A stretch of DNA of 40,504 bases from an uncultured Ectothiorhodospiraceae bacterium. Lineage in GTDB: Bacteria; Pseudomonadota; Gammaproteobacteria; UBA6429; Thiohalophilaceae. A model generated the notes under the pieces. That model saw only the letters and a program-made list of their open reading frames with translations, did not search any database and was not told the origin of the DNA. Positions within the stretch are counted from its first letter, which is position 1. Every line of letters starts with the position of its first letter. This document shows, piece by piece, positions 12,577-18,849 of this stretch. Made by a program: the position numbers and the translations under genes. The DNA is taken from contig CAMYOL010000043.1 in assembly GCA_947260005.1 (NCBI GenBank), positions 1 through 40,504 of the forward strand. Reading direction: 5' to 3'.

Positions 12577-12747
12577 AGTTGCTGAAGTGATTAAGCAGTT
12601 TCCCATTATTCCTGTAACAATCACAAGGTCTCGTAAACCGTTGCAATATTCTGATTATAGCCCAGCGCAACCAAAATGCAAAGGCTTAATTCTGCCTCCA
12701 CCTGGTAGAGCAATCTGGCCCTAGTCCTCACCTGCTAGGGCTTTTTT
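12577..12747 (+). ncRNA. Candidate small RNA 1
   Basis: Bounded by a consensus promoter and an intrinsic terminator; predicted length about 170 nt. No coding frame longer than about ten codons begins in it. It lies between leftward genes, so it is not antisense to a known gene over its body. Function not inferable; the exact 5' end is estimated. Confidence 0.5.
12718..12747 (+). terminator. Rightward intrinsic terminator 1
   Basis: GCCCTAG (12718-12724) pairs with CTAGGGC (12735-12741) around a 10-nt loop, followed by TTTTTT. The TCCTCACCTGCTAGGGC part recurs at about 13082-13098 inside the 136-aa gene, so the hairpin shares ancestry with that locus. Confidence 0.8.
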
Positions 12748-12748
12748 G

Positions 12749-12757
12749 TGCTATAAT
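12749..12757 (+). promoter_or_regulatory. Extended -10 promoter, second rightward unit
   Basis: TGC-TATAAT (12749-12757) immediately after the T-tract of terminator 1. There is no good -35, but the TGn extension often compensates. A second terminator follows at 12873. Confidence 0.45.
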
Positions 12758-12763
12758 TAAATT

Positions 12764-12897
12764 TCAAATAGTACTTCTGTTACGAGCAAGGTTTAATCAA
12801 CAGATAACTTAGACGAGATATGGCACATTTAATCAATACTTGCATTGAATTTCCCTGACCATATCAAGGATTAGCCCCTACCTTAGGGGCTTTTCTT
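12764..12897 (+). ncRNA. Candidate small RNA 2
   Basis: About 134 nt between the extended -10 box and the second terminator, with no gene inside. Its 3' end overlaps the last bases of the leftward 136-aa gene (stop at 12883), so it may touch that mRNA. Confidence 0.4.
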
Positions 12898-12898
12898 T
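12873..12898 (+). terminator. Rightward intrinsic terminator 2
   Basis: Perfect 8-bp stem AGCCCCTA/TAGGGGCT with a CCT loop (12873-12891), then TTTCTTT. No T-tract on the other strand, so it is rightward only. Confidence 0.75.
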
Positions 12899-13290
12899 AG
12901 ATCACCCAGTTTATTTCTAAGACTTCCTTCGCCTAAATGTATATACAACCCGTTTTCCTCAACGACTTCATACGCTGTTTCGCGGCCTGGTGCTCTTACC
13001 CAACAAACACCATTCTTTGTTTTATGTACTAATATACCGGCAATGAAATTACCATTTGTGTGCAAAAACGTAATATTCATATCCTCACCTGCTAGGGCCT
13101 CGTTGTTTACAGCTTCAAATTTCTTACAATATTTTGCCGCAGCATTCCAGTAGTCATCAAATTTCTCAACAACAAATTCTCCATCTTCCCAAATATCAGG
13201 ATTATCCTTAAGTGCCATTCTGTAATCATCAATACTACAATTGAATGCGCTATTTAAACAATTCTTACATGATCTTTCCATTTTTGTCAT
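12883..13290 (-). CDS. Two-part small protein (Cys motif plus duplicated domain)
   Basis: About 135 residues from ATG 13290 (13281 also possible). The N-terminal part RSCKNCLNSAFNCSIDD is Cys-rich. The C-terminal 65 residues (MNITFLHTNGNFIAGILVHK ... YIHLGEGSLRNKLGDL) are near-identical to the separate 66-aa protein at 13665-13865. The internal AGGTGAGGATATG before MNITF looks like a former gene start, so this is probably a fusion of two genes. Confidence 0.7.
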   Translation of the reverse strand: MTKMERSCKNCLNSAFNCSIDDYRMALKDNPDIWEDGEFVVEKFDDYWNAAAKYCKKFEAVNNEALAGEDMNITFLHTNGNFIAGILVHKTKNGVCWVRAPGRETAYEVVEENGLYIHLGEGSLRNKLGDLKKSP

Positions 13291-13573
13291 CACCTTCTCC
13301 CAAGTCGGGGCTAGTCTTTCCTAACCACATAAATTCTAATTCGCTACCGCAGTTATTTAATATTTCTTCGTCGGTATCTATGCCATAATCCCATGCTCGC
13401 AAAATATCAGCATTTATTAACTGCCATTTCCACCCATCACAAGTCATAACTCGCATTGCTTTACGTTCTACGATAATGTCATTGTCAAAAATTACACCCA
13501 TATTTGACCCTAAACTATTTCTTAATGACATAAACGCAATATTTATTGGCCTATATAATTTTGGTAGCTTCAT
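13265..13573 (-). CDS. Hypothetical protein, 102 aa
   Basis: MKLPKLYRPINIAFMSLRNS ... IIVERKAMRVMTCDGWKWQL, then an acidic segment (YGIDTDEEILNNCGSELEFM). Mixed alpha/beta, not recognised. The 3' end overlaps the start of the two-part gene. Confidence 0.65.
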   Translation of the reverse strand: MKLPKLYRPINIAFMSLRNSLGSNMGVIFDNDIIVERKAMRVMTCDGWKWQLINADILRAWDYGIDTDEEILNNCGSELEFMWLGKTSPDLGEGDDKNGKIM

Positions 13574-13664
13574 ATTTATTTCTCACTATTAAATATATGC
13601 TAAAATAATATTAATCTAAACCCTAGCAAAACTAGGTAGTAGGATTAACCCGGACTAGCCCAGT

Positions 13665-13865
13665 TCAGTTTAGATCACCCAGTTTATTCCTAAGACTTCC
13701 TTCGCCTAAATGTATATAAAACCCGTTTTCCTTAACGACTTCATACGCTGTTTCGCGGCCTCGTACCCTTACCCAATAAACACCATTCTTTGTTTTATGT
13801 ACCAATTTCCCGCCAATCAAATTGCCATTTGTGTGCAAAAACGTAATATTTATATCATTCCTCAT
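13665..13865 (-). CDS. 66-aa paralogue of the preceding gene's C-terminus
   Basis: INITFLHTNGNLIGGKLVHK ... ETAYEVVKENGFYIHLGEGS. Likely a small beta-barrel-like domain. The DNA of 13669-13856 is close to that of 12896-13083. The ancestral start ATG (before AATATTACG) is ATA here, and an upstream ATG (MRND) is used instead. Function unknown. Confidence 0.7.
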   Translation of the reverse strand: MRNDINITFLHTNGNLIGGKLVHKTKNGVYWVRVRGRETAYEVVKENGFYIHLGEGSLRNKLGDLN

Positions 13866-13867
13866 TA

Positions 13868-14035
13868 TTAATCAACTACAGCCACAAGAAAAAAACCTTT
13901 CTGTCTTGTTTTCTTTACTGACGATACAATAAAATCTGTGGCATTAAAATCTTTCGAGTTTAAATACAGTTGAATTGCTTGCTTAACATCTTCATCGGAT
14001 AACTTTATTTCGAATGGTTCTTTATTTTTCAACAC
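13868..14035 (-). CDS. Hypothetical protein, 55 aa, GTG start
   Basis: Frame LKNKEPFEIKLSDEDVKQAI then QLYLNSKDFNATDFIVSSVK ending FFLVAVVD. GGTGAGGTG lies just before GTG 14035. Alpha/beta with conserved-looking F-x-I-x-L-S-x-E/D-x-V. Not recognised. Confidence 0.55.
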   Translation of the reverse strand: MLKNKEPFEIKLSDEDVKQAIQLYLNSKDFNATDFIVSSVKKTRQKGFFLVAVVD

Positions 14036-14159
14036 GTTTCACCTCACCAATATAAATAATGTGTGTAAATAGAATAAAACAAATAGCGTGCCAATCTGTT
14101 TTGATATCAGTTGGCATACCTCGATTATCAATATATACATCTTTCCATCCAAACCACAT
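14022..14159 (-). CDS. Hypothetical protein, 45 aa
   Basis: MWFGWKDVYIDNRGMPTDIK then TDWHAICFILFTHIIYIGEV: an aromatic N-terminus and one hydrophobic segment. Preceded by GAGGAA. Overlaps the next gene by 14 nt. Not recognised. Confidence 0.5.
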   Translation of the reverse strand: MWFGWKDVYIDNRGMPTDIKTDWHAICFILFTHIIYIGEVKRVEK

Positions 14160-14174
14160 ATTTATTCCTCACTA

Positions 14175-14363
14175 TTAGGTTATAGCCATATTAATCCTAG
14201 TTTCCCTGTCTTTATCGCTCAATTTTTCCCATTCATCATAAAACCAATTATGCACGTCTAATGCTTTTTGGTTAGCCTCACAGCAATCTACACAGACACC
14301 CTCGGAGAAATCATCCTTTGGTGTTTCAAAACCGCATTGGTTGCATGGTATTAATCTATCCAT
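14175..14363 (-). CDS. Small zinc-ribbon protein, 62 aa
   Basis: IPCNQCGFETPKDDFSEGVC followed by VDCCEANQKAL: two CxxC knuckles 16 residues apart, a treble-clef or ribbon zinc site. The C-terminal helix carries EKLSDKDRETRIN. ATG 14363 (second Met) is preceded by AACAAGGGGATTAGTG. Confidence 0.65.
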   Translation of the reverse strand: MDRLIPCNQCGFETPKDDFSEGVCVDCCEANQKALDVHNWFYDEWEKLSDKDRETRINMAIT

Positions 14364-14365
14364 CA

Positions 14366-14554
14366 CTAATCCCCTTGTTTAATAAGCTCCAGAATTTCCC
14401 TTGCTAGATATATCTCGCCATCGTCTTTACCTAATTGGTAAGCATCATCAACATTACCGCCAACATAATCATCAACAATATAATCCTCATCATTGTCTTG
14501 CAAAGTAGCGTCTTTGGCTATTTTTGTTAATTTATTTATGATTTTTTTATTCAT
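14366..14554 (-). CDS. Hypothetical acidic protein ending KQGD, 62 aa
   Basis: Basic start NKKIINKLTKIAKDATLQDN, then a long acidic stretch DEDYIVDDYVGGNVDDAYQL and a C-terminal helix ending IKQGD. The terminal KQGD is encoded by the Shine-Dalgarno cassette of the next gene. Acidic composition could suit DNA mimicry, but that is speculative. Confidence 0.6.
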   Translation of the reverse strand: MNKKIINKLTKIAKDATLQDNDEDYIVDDYVGGNVDDAYQLGKDDGEIYLAREILELIKQGD

Positions 14555-14555
14555 T

Positions 14556-14792
14556 TTAGTCCCCTTGTTTATTTGGTTGTTGGTATAAATCGATACCCGC
14601 CTTAATTCTGCGTTGATCCATAGTTAGCCCTATATCGTCATATAACGCGTCGTCACACTCTCTAGAGCATACACATGGGTTTGTTGGATAACCTCTGCAG
14701 CCGCACTCATGGCCATTACAGCAATATTCTGGTTCATAGTTATCGACTGGTTTCATGCATATCAAACACGTATTAATATAATGTTCTTCCAT
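14556..14792 (-). CDS. Cys-rich zinc-binding protein ending KQGD, 78 aa
   Basis: TCLICMKPVDNYEPEYCCNG then HECGCRGYPTNPCVCSREC: about ten Cys with His, consistent with two zinc sites. The C-terminus ends NKQGD from the shared ribosome-site cassette. Not recognised. Confidence 0.65.
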   Translation of the reverse strand: MEEHYINTCLICMKPVDNYEPEYCCNGHECGCRGYPTNPCVCSRECDDALYDDIGLTMDQRRIKAGIDLYQQPNKQGD

Positions 14793-14794
14793 TT

Positions 14795-14836
14795 TTAGTC
14801 ACCTTGTTTATCTTGAACTATTTCTTTTTTATCCAT
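14795..14836 (-). CDS. 13-codon coupling ORF (MDKKEIVQDKQGD)
   Basis: The mini-ORF sits between two copies of the AACAAGG(G/T)GA cassette and also ends DKQGD. Probably a by-product of cassette duplication or a translational relay; protein function unlikely. Confidence 0.3.
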   Translation of the reverse strand: MDKKEIVQDKQGD

Positions 14837-14838
14837 TA

Positions 14839-14988
14839 CTAATCCCCTTGTTTATCTTGTTGTTTCTTAACCTGTTTCAGTGTTTCAAATATTTCCATGT
14901 ACATAATAAATACCTCATCGGATGATGGATAACACCTTAAATACTTTAGATGTTTTTCCACAAACTCTATCTGCTCATCAATATTCAT
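14839..14988 (-). CDS. Small helical protein ending KQGD, 49 aa
   Basis: MNIDEQIEFVEKHLKYLRCY then PSSDEVFIMYMEIFETLKQV and KKQQDKQGD. Two amphipathic helices. The ATG overlaps the previous stop (ATGA). Confidence 0.55.
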   Translation of the reverse strand: MNIDEQIEFVEKHLKYLRCYPSSDEVFIMYMEIFETLKQVKKQQDKQGD

Positions 14989-15242
14989 TTGCTGACCCTC
15001 TTAAATTCCGAACATCCCCACTCATCGGGGATTAAATTATTACCGTTATTTAGCAAAATTGATTGCGTCTGGCATTCGCCGTTTCTATCGCAATCTTTAC
15101 AAAATCCCTGCGCTGATAATAGTGCTTTGATTCCCTGGAAAGTGTTTTCTCGTATCTCATGCATAACTGGACTTCCATAATGATGTAGATATGTTCCAGC
15201 GTAGCTATTGAGTAGTAGCTTTAGTTCGTAGTCTATGCTCAT
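14985..15242 (-). CDS. Hypothetical protein with Cys cluster, 85 aa
   Basis: MSIDYELKLLLNSYAGTYLH, helical N-terminus, then GFCKDCDRNGECQTQSILLN and WGCSEFKRVSK: CxxC...C...C typical of a small zinc site. ATGA overlaps on both sides. Not recognised. Confidence 0.65.
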   Translation of the reverse strand: MSIDYELKLLLNSYAGTYLHHYGSPVMHEIRENTFQGIKALLSAQGFCKDCDRNGECQTQSILLNNGNNLIPDEWGCSEFKRVSK

Positions 15243-15442
15243 ATATCACCCAATTCATTTAGTCTATTAGCCGCCTCGCTTAGTACTAAATCAGCATCGC
15301 GATCTAATTCAGCAGGTATCCGCATTGTGAATTCTCTATTTACCGCATCGCTCCCTTTCGTTACCGCTTCCGCTAATTCGTCCAATCGTGCCGCCAATAC
15401 GGAATTTGGGACTTTGTCGCCATGTTTGTATTTTGTGCTCAT
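15239..15442 (-). CDS. Hypothetical protein, 67 aa
   Basis: MSTKYKHGDKVPNSVLAARL then DELAEAVTKG ... EFTMRIPAELDRDADLVLSE. The pattern R-I-P-A-E-x-D-x-D-A-D-L-V-L-S is one I associate with a conserved family of small phage early proteins; no function is known. Confidence 0.65.
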   Translation of the reverse strand: MSTKYKHGDKVPNSVLAARLDELAEAVTKGSDAVNREFTMRIPAELDRDADLVLSEAANRLNELGDI

Positions 15443-15451
15443 ATATCACCC

Positions 15452-15658
15452 TTATTCGTATGTTTTTCGATAGCACTCAACAGGGAATTCGCCATCATAT
15501 TCTTTGCATCGGCAAGTATCACAACATGGCTCATTAATGATCTTAATCTCAAGTAATTCGTACTTAATGCCTAAATCTTGCATGTCAAATCCGTCTAAGT
15601 CACCCTCAAATCGGTTTGAGATTATATCGTCTGCAAATCCTTTAAAGTCTGGTTTCAT
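15452..15658 (-). CDS. Hypothetical protein with C-terminal Cys motif, 68 aa
   Basis: ATG 15658 (MKPDFKGFADDIISNRFEGD), acidic middle, then EPCCDTCRCKEYDGEFPVEC: CCxxCxC plus a later Cys, a possible zinc site. Not recognised. Confidence 0.6.
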   Translation of the reverse strand: MKPDFKGFADDIISNRFEGDLDGFDMQDLGIKYELLEIKIINEPCCDTCRCKEYDGEFPVECYRKTYE

Positions 15659-15671
15659 CATTCAACCTCTG

Positions 15672-16073
15672 TTATTGGTTTATAACTTCATAATCATAGT
15701 CATCGTTCAAAATCTTTACTTTGATTTCCTTTACGTTATCTACTTTGTAGAAAGTCGGTTGGACGTCATAATTTGTAGCCCAAAGATCAGCCAAAAGTTT
15801 TACGACTTCCTCAAGTACATCTATGTTTTTTTGGTCTGTATCAGGCCAGTGCTCAGCATATTCCCCGTACTCGTCATACGCTTTTTCTTGCATGCTATCC
15901 ATTAAACCATAAACAAAACTTGATGCTTTCGCTTTAACGGCGTCGGCCTCAAACACTGTTACGACGTCACCCGCTTTAACGGAGTCATTAAAATAATAAC
16001 TCTCCACACACTCACTTAACTCTGTGTAAGAGTAGTCTTCATTGTTGTTGCTATAAACTTTTTCTGTTGACAT
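15672..16073 (-). CDS. Hypothetical acidic protein, 133 aa
   Basis: Probably starts at ATG 16073 (MSTEKVYSNNNEDYSYTELS). Contains an SH3-like stretch (VKAGDVVTVFEADAVKAKAS) and a helical acidic region EKAYDEYGEYAEHWPDTDQK. Ends in a Lys/Val strand and DDYDYEVINQ. Not recognised. Confidence 0.65.
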   Translation of the reverse strand: MSTEKVYSNNNEDYSYTELSECVESYYFNDSVKAGDVVTVFEADAVKAKASSFVYGLMDSMQEKAYDEYGEYAEHWPDTDQKNIDVLEEVVKLLADLWATNYDVQPTFYKVDNVKEIKVKILNDDYDYEVINQ

Positions 16074-16087
16074 TTTATCCACCTGTT

Positions 16088-16312
16088 TTATTGGTTGCCC
16101 TCAAAATAAATACCGTAAGAATTGCCCCCAAGACCTTGCAGCGCTTTCATACCTTCTTGCACTGCTTTAGCGATAGCTATTTTAGTCTCGTCTGGTATAG
16201 ACATATCAATTCTTGTATCCGATATGGTATGACCTGTAGGTCGTTCTTTTTCGGCTTCTAGCTGTTTTTTCAATTCTTTTATTTCATTCTCTAGTTCTAA
16301 TATTGTTGACAT
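16088..16312 (-). CDS. Coiled-coil protein, 74 aa
   Basis: MSTILELENEIKELKKQLEA then EKERP: five heptads of leucine-zipper type, followed by a linker and IPDETKIAIAKAVQEGMKAL. Its start overlaps the palindrome and -35 box of the rightward promoter at 16306. Likely oligomeric; role unknown. Confidence 0.65.
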   Translation of the reverse strand: MSTILELENEIKELKKQLEAEKERPTGHTISDTRIDMSIPDETKIAIAKAVQEGMKALQGLGGNSYGIYFEGNQ

Positions 16313-16335
16313 ATTATGTCACCTCGCTCTATAAT
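16306..16335 (+). promoter_or_regulatory. Rightward promoter with 15-bp palindrome
   Basis: TTGACA (16306-16311), 18-nt spacer, TATAAT (16330-16335). TGACATATTATGTCA (16307-16321) is a perfect palindrome over the -35 box and the start of the leftward gene. It runs against the leftward operon and faces the 46-codon frame at 16355. Confidence 0.65.
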
Positions 16336-16354
16336 ATTGATATGGTTAATGATT

Positions 16355-16495
16355 ATGGACAAGCACACCGCCAAGATAATCCCTTTTAAGCAGGCATGTC
16401 CTGAATTGCCCGCTCGGGTCCAGAAAGTTGTCGATGAGTTGCCCGTGTCTGCGCATATTAAAATCCTGGTGGAGCTTAAGTTACTGGCTGCTTAA
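16355..16495 (+). CDS. Possible 46-aa rightward protein
   Basis: MDKHTAKIIPFKQACPELPA then RVQKVVDELPVSAHIKILVE and LKLLAA. It lies 20 nt after a good TATAAT, is richer in G+C than its neighbours and encodes a helical protein, but has no clear ribosome site. Ends overlapping the convergent gene at 16492. A small regulator or chance frame. Confidence 0.4.
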   Translation: MDKHTAKIIPFKQACPELPARVQKVVDELPVSAHIKILVELKLLAA

Positions 16496-16737
16496 CGCCC
16501 AAAATGTCCGTTTTCATTTGCACATTTATATATCTTGTTTTTATAAAAATTTTCTATAACTTCCAGTATTTCTATTGGTTTTTCCATAACGTAAACATCA
16601 TAAGAATGAGAGAATCTAATAGTCGATCCATTTCTATGTTTTGATATTGCTGTAATCTTTGATATTTGTATCGCCTCATCATTTTGATCCGAATCATGGT
16701 TTGTTAAGATAATAAAACCGCCTAGAATTTTTATCAT
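16492..16737 (-). CDS. Hypothetical beta-domain protein, 81 aa
   Basis: ATG 16737 (MIKILGGFIILTNHDSDQND) with AAGGTG upstream is preferred over GTG 16746. ISKITAISKHRNGSTIRFSH followed by VYVMEKPIEILEVIE resembles PH-like single-domain proteins (hairpin with GS.I, then V.E.P..I). Not recognised. Confidence 0.6.
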   Translation of the reverse strand: MIKILGGFIILTNHDSDQNDEAIQISKITAISKHRNGSTIRFSHSYDVYVMEKPIEILEVIENFYKNKIYKCANENGHFGR

Positions 16738-16759
16738 TTCATTCACCTTTATAATTAGT

Positions 16760-16867
16760 TTATACCGTTTCCCAGTTTGACCACTTAGCCGGCTCGTCCC
16801 GGTTAATGTACTGGATCATGTTAATTACTTCACGTTGTTGCAGTACTCGTTTGCCGTCTTTGGTTAT
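16760..16867 (-). pseudogene. Frame remnant without a start codon
   Basis: The 35-residue stretch ITKDGKRVLQQREVINMIQY then INRDEPAKWSNWETV looks protein-like (ends in a W-x-x-W-E-x-V common in small phage proteins). It opens right after a stop with no ATG, GTG or TTG; only an internal ATG (19 residues) is available. Probably a decayed gene, or one needing readthrough of TGA from the MTase side. Confidence 0.35.
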
Positions 16868-16881
16868 AATTCATTGCTCAA

Positions 16882-17523
16882 TCAAAACATTGTCTCCTGT
16901 GCTGCTTCTCGTTTAAATCTCTCACAAGCTAAATCGTAGTATTCCTTGTCTAGCTCAATCCCTACGAAATCTACACCGTAATAATGGGCAGCAATTGCGC
17001 TTGAGCCGCTCCCTAAGTGAGTGTCGATTATCCTTTGCCCTGGTTTTGCGTAGTTGTGTAATAGCCAGTTGTAGAGTTGTACTGGCTTTTGTGTGGGGTG
17101 TATTCGTACCTCTTTGTTTTTCATGTCTCCTTGTAGCATTCCAGCCCACCTATATTTAAACAATCTAACTGCAGTTTTAAATGACGTATAAGCTAACTCG
17201 CAATCAGCAAAATGTGAATCTCCGTTATCTTTATCCCAAACTATCCAGCAACTTGATGGTACCGGTACCGCATCTATAAAATGATTAGCTCCAAATATTA
17301 TTTGGTTTTTACTTATTCGCTGCAGCTGAATAAAATATTCTTTTTTAGGGGGCGACTTATCCCACTCCTTTTTCATATATTCTACTGATTTAAATCTGTT
17401 TCTTGATACTCTGCCTGAATGTTTACTTAAACCATACGGCGGATCGACTATTGCAAGATCAAACTCATTATCTTTGCACTTAGCAATATAATCCATGCAA
17501 TCACCGTGTATTAAGTCAATCAT
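16882..17523 (-). CDS. Orphan DNA methyltransferase (N6-A or N4-C, beta-class order)
   Basis: 213 residues. Catalytic motif IV DPPYGL at about residues 27-32. The SAM site comes later: HPTQKP, then IIDTHLGSGSSAIAAHYYGV and FVGIELDKEYYDLACERF. This motif order (IV before I) is that of beta-type amino-methyltransferases. No restriction endonuclease gene is nearby, so it likely protects phage DNA from host enzymes or modulates expression. Target specificity cannot be read. It overlaps the 45-aa gene upstream by 8 nt. Confidence 0.88.
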   Translation of the reverse strand: MIDLIHGDCMDYIAKCKDNEFDLAIVDPPYGLSKHSGRVSRNRFKSVEYMKKEWDKSPPKKEYFIQLQRISKNQIIFGANHFIDAVPVPSSCWIVWDKDNGDSHFADCELAYTSFKTAVRLFKYRWAGMLQGDMKNKEVRIHPTQKPVQLYNWLLHNYAKPGQRIIDTHLGSGSSAIAAHYYGVDFVGIELDKEYYDLACERFKREAAQETMF

Positions 17524-17653
17524 TTAATAGTTTCCCGATATTATCCGCATGTTTTTTAATTTCTTCGTGAGTTAGTAATAAATCCCACTCCTGGAACATT
17601 GCGTCTATATAGCGTTCTAATTGTGTGTATTCTTCTATTTCAGTCCTATCCAT
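17516..17653 (-). CDS. Hypothetical acidic protein, 45 aa
   Basis: MDRTEIEEYTQLERYIDAMF then QEWDLLLTHEEIKKHADNIG and KLLND. Helical, acidic. Overlaps both neighbours (ATG in the end of the replication-like gene; stop within the MTase start), so it is translationally coupled. Confidence 0.6.
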   Translation of the reverse strand: MDRTEIEEYTQLERYIDAMFQEWDLLLTHEEIKKHADNIGKLLND

Positions 17654-18182
17654 TCTTAATCACCTTGTGCCCGAATACCTGTTTGTTTTTTAAAAATGCT
17701 CTACATTTTTTATTTAATTCTTCTTGGCTCTCTCCTGGTACATATATCCCCATATTTTTTAATACGTCGGCTACTTCCTGTCTTTTTTCTACTCTAACTT
17801 TAGTTCCCATACACGTGAGACATAATCTCTCATACGCATAAGCAATAGGTTCGCCACAACCGCATTTGTCCTGTGAAGGCCTGTTATCGTTTTCTGTGTA
17901 CGAACCAATGGTAAAGCCTTCCCATCGCTCCTGATTTAAATAAACAAGGATTCCAGGCATTAGCCACTCACTCTGATGCGCCCCATCTTCTTTGCGCTTC
18001 AGTTTGTACCGCACTTGCTCTAATAACGTTGCGAATATCTCATCAGCTTTTTTTTGCGACTTAATTCGAGATTTATATTTCTTCTTCGCCACTTCATAGC
18101 TCGCGCCTTTTTGCCGACAAAGTTTTGTAGAATAAACGTTCCAAAACCGTTGGAACCAATCATCAAACCAGTTCTCGGTCAT
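17646..18182 (-). CDS. Putative phage replication protein with zinc ribbon
   Basis: 178 residues. N-terminus WFDDWFQRFWNVYSTKLCRQ then AKKKYKSRIKSQKKADEIFA, LLEQVRYKLKRKE, SEWLMPGILVYLNQERWEGF. This W..F...Y..K...A...Y.......HP..WLNQ.RWE layout is the C-terminal region of many phage replication initiator-like proteins. A CGCGEPIAYAYERLCLTCMG zinc ribbon follows. No helicase or polymerase was found, so it likely recruits host factors. Initiator role is inferred. Confidence 0.65.
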   Translation of the reverse strand: MTENWFDDWFQRFWNVYSTKLCRQKGASYEVAKKKYKSRIKSQKKADEIFATLLEQVRYKLKRKEDGAHQSEWLMPGILVYLNQERWEGFTIGSYTENDNRPSQDKCGCGEPIAYAYERLCLTCMGTKVRVEKRQEVADVLKNMGIYVPGESQEELNKKCRAFLKNKQVFGHKVIKNG

Positions 18183-18379
18183 TTGATTTCCCTATATGTG
18201 ATTGTCACTACACGCTCATATCCAAGCAATCTAAGTATGTATGGCGTAAAGCAAGCCTTATTATTAAGCATGTTATACAGTTTTGACTCCGATACGCACA
18301 AATGTTTAGCAGCTTGATATTTAAACTCAAATTGATCAACAAATATTTTTAACTTCTCTATTACTTGCTCTTTTCCCAT
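18179..18379 (-). CDS. Cro/YdaS-like HTH protein, 66 aa
   Basis: MGKEQVIEKLKIFVDQFEFK then YQAAKHLCVSESKLYNMLNN and YILRLLGYERVVTI. Helix-turn-helix with A-A-x-x-L-x-V-S-x-S-x-L-Y-x-M-L and the L-G-Y tail typical of phage Cro-like proteins. ATGA overlap with the replication-like gene. May regulate the early region. Confidence 0.7.
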   Translation of the reverse strand: MGKEQVIEKLKIFVDQFEFKYQAAKHLCVSESKLYNMLNNKACFTPYILRLLGYERVVTITYREIK

Positions 18380-18382
18380 AAT

Positions 18383-18619
18383 TCACCCGTTTTTTTCTAG
18401 CGCCGCTAACTTACTACGTAATCTTACGTTTTCCTTCTCTTTTTCCACCAACGCCTTTATAGCCGCAGCGTACTTGTCTTCCATTTCTTGCTCGTAACTA
18501 ATCTCATCCTCGCGCCTTGGGCCTTTACGCCGGTCTGGGGCTCGGATTTTCATTGTAAATTCGTCCCTAAATTCACCGTTGGAGTCTTTCGGCCATTCTG
18601 GGTATTTTACGCTGTTCAT
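18383..18619 (-). CDS. Hypothetical protein with C-terminal coiled coil, 78 aa
   Basis: MNSVKYPEWPKDSNGEFRDE, a very basic-acidic middle (APDRRKGPRREDEISYEQEM), then a coiled coil AAIKALVEKEKENVRLRSKL. Not recognised. Overlaps the next upstream gene by 4 nt. Confidence 0.65.
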   Translation of the reverse strand: MNSVKYPEWPKDSNGEFRDEFTMKIRAPDRRKGPRREDEISYEQEMEDKYAAAIKALVEKEKENVRLRSKLAALEKNG

Positions 18620-18849
18620 TTCTTCGCCTTTTTTGGTTTAGAGATTGGTCTTGCTGGATAAATTGGGCAGTCATAGCTTGTGCATGCCTCTACTTGCTGT
18701 TTCCACGTTCCTATACCACCAACTGGATCGTAGATGCATTCTTTGCACTTGGCATTAATAATTGATCTTAGGCTATATTTGGCGGGAATATGACCACTCT
18801 CTCGACGTTCACGCGCCACCCGTCTAGCCTTTTCTAGTGCAATACTCAT
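18616..18849 (-). CDS. Conserved phage Cys protein, 77 aa
   Basis: SLRSIINAKCKECIYDPVGG then GTWKQQVEACTSYDCPIYPA. L-R-x-A-I-N-A-K-C-K-x-C-I-Y-D-P plus T-W-R/K-x-Q-V-E-x-C-x-x-x-x-C-P-L/I is a widespread phage pattern, probably a zinc fold. Function unknown. Confidence 0.72.
   Translation of the reverse strand: MSIALEKARRVARERRESGHIPAKYSLRSIINAKCKECIYDPVGGIGTWKQQVEACTSYDCPIYPARPISKPKKAKK

Noticed and set aside
12661-12720. tRNA-like string GGTAGAGCAATCTGG near 12704
   Set aside because: No acceptor stem, anticodon arm or T arm can be built around it.
16955-17149. Second leftward frame inside the methyltransferase
   Set aside because: Basic low-complexity shadow of the MTase frame.
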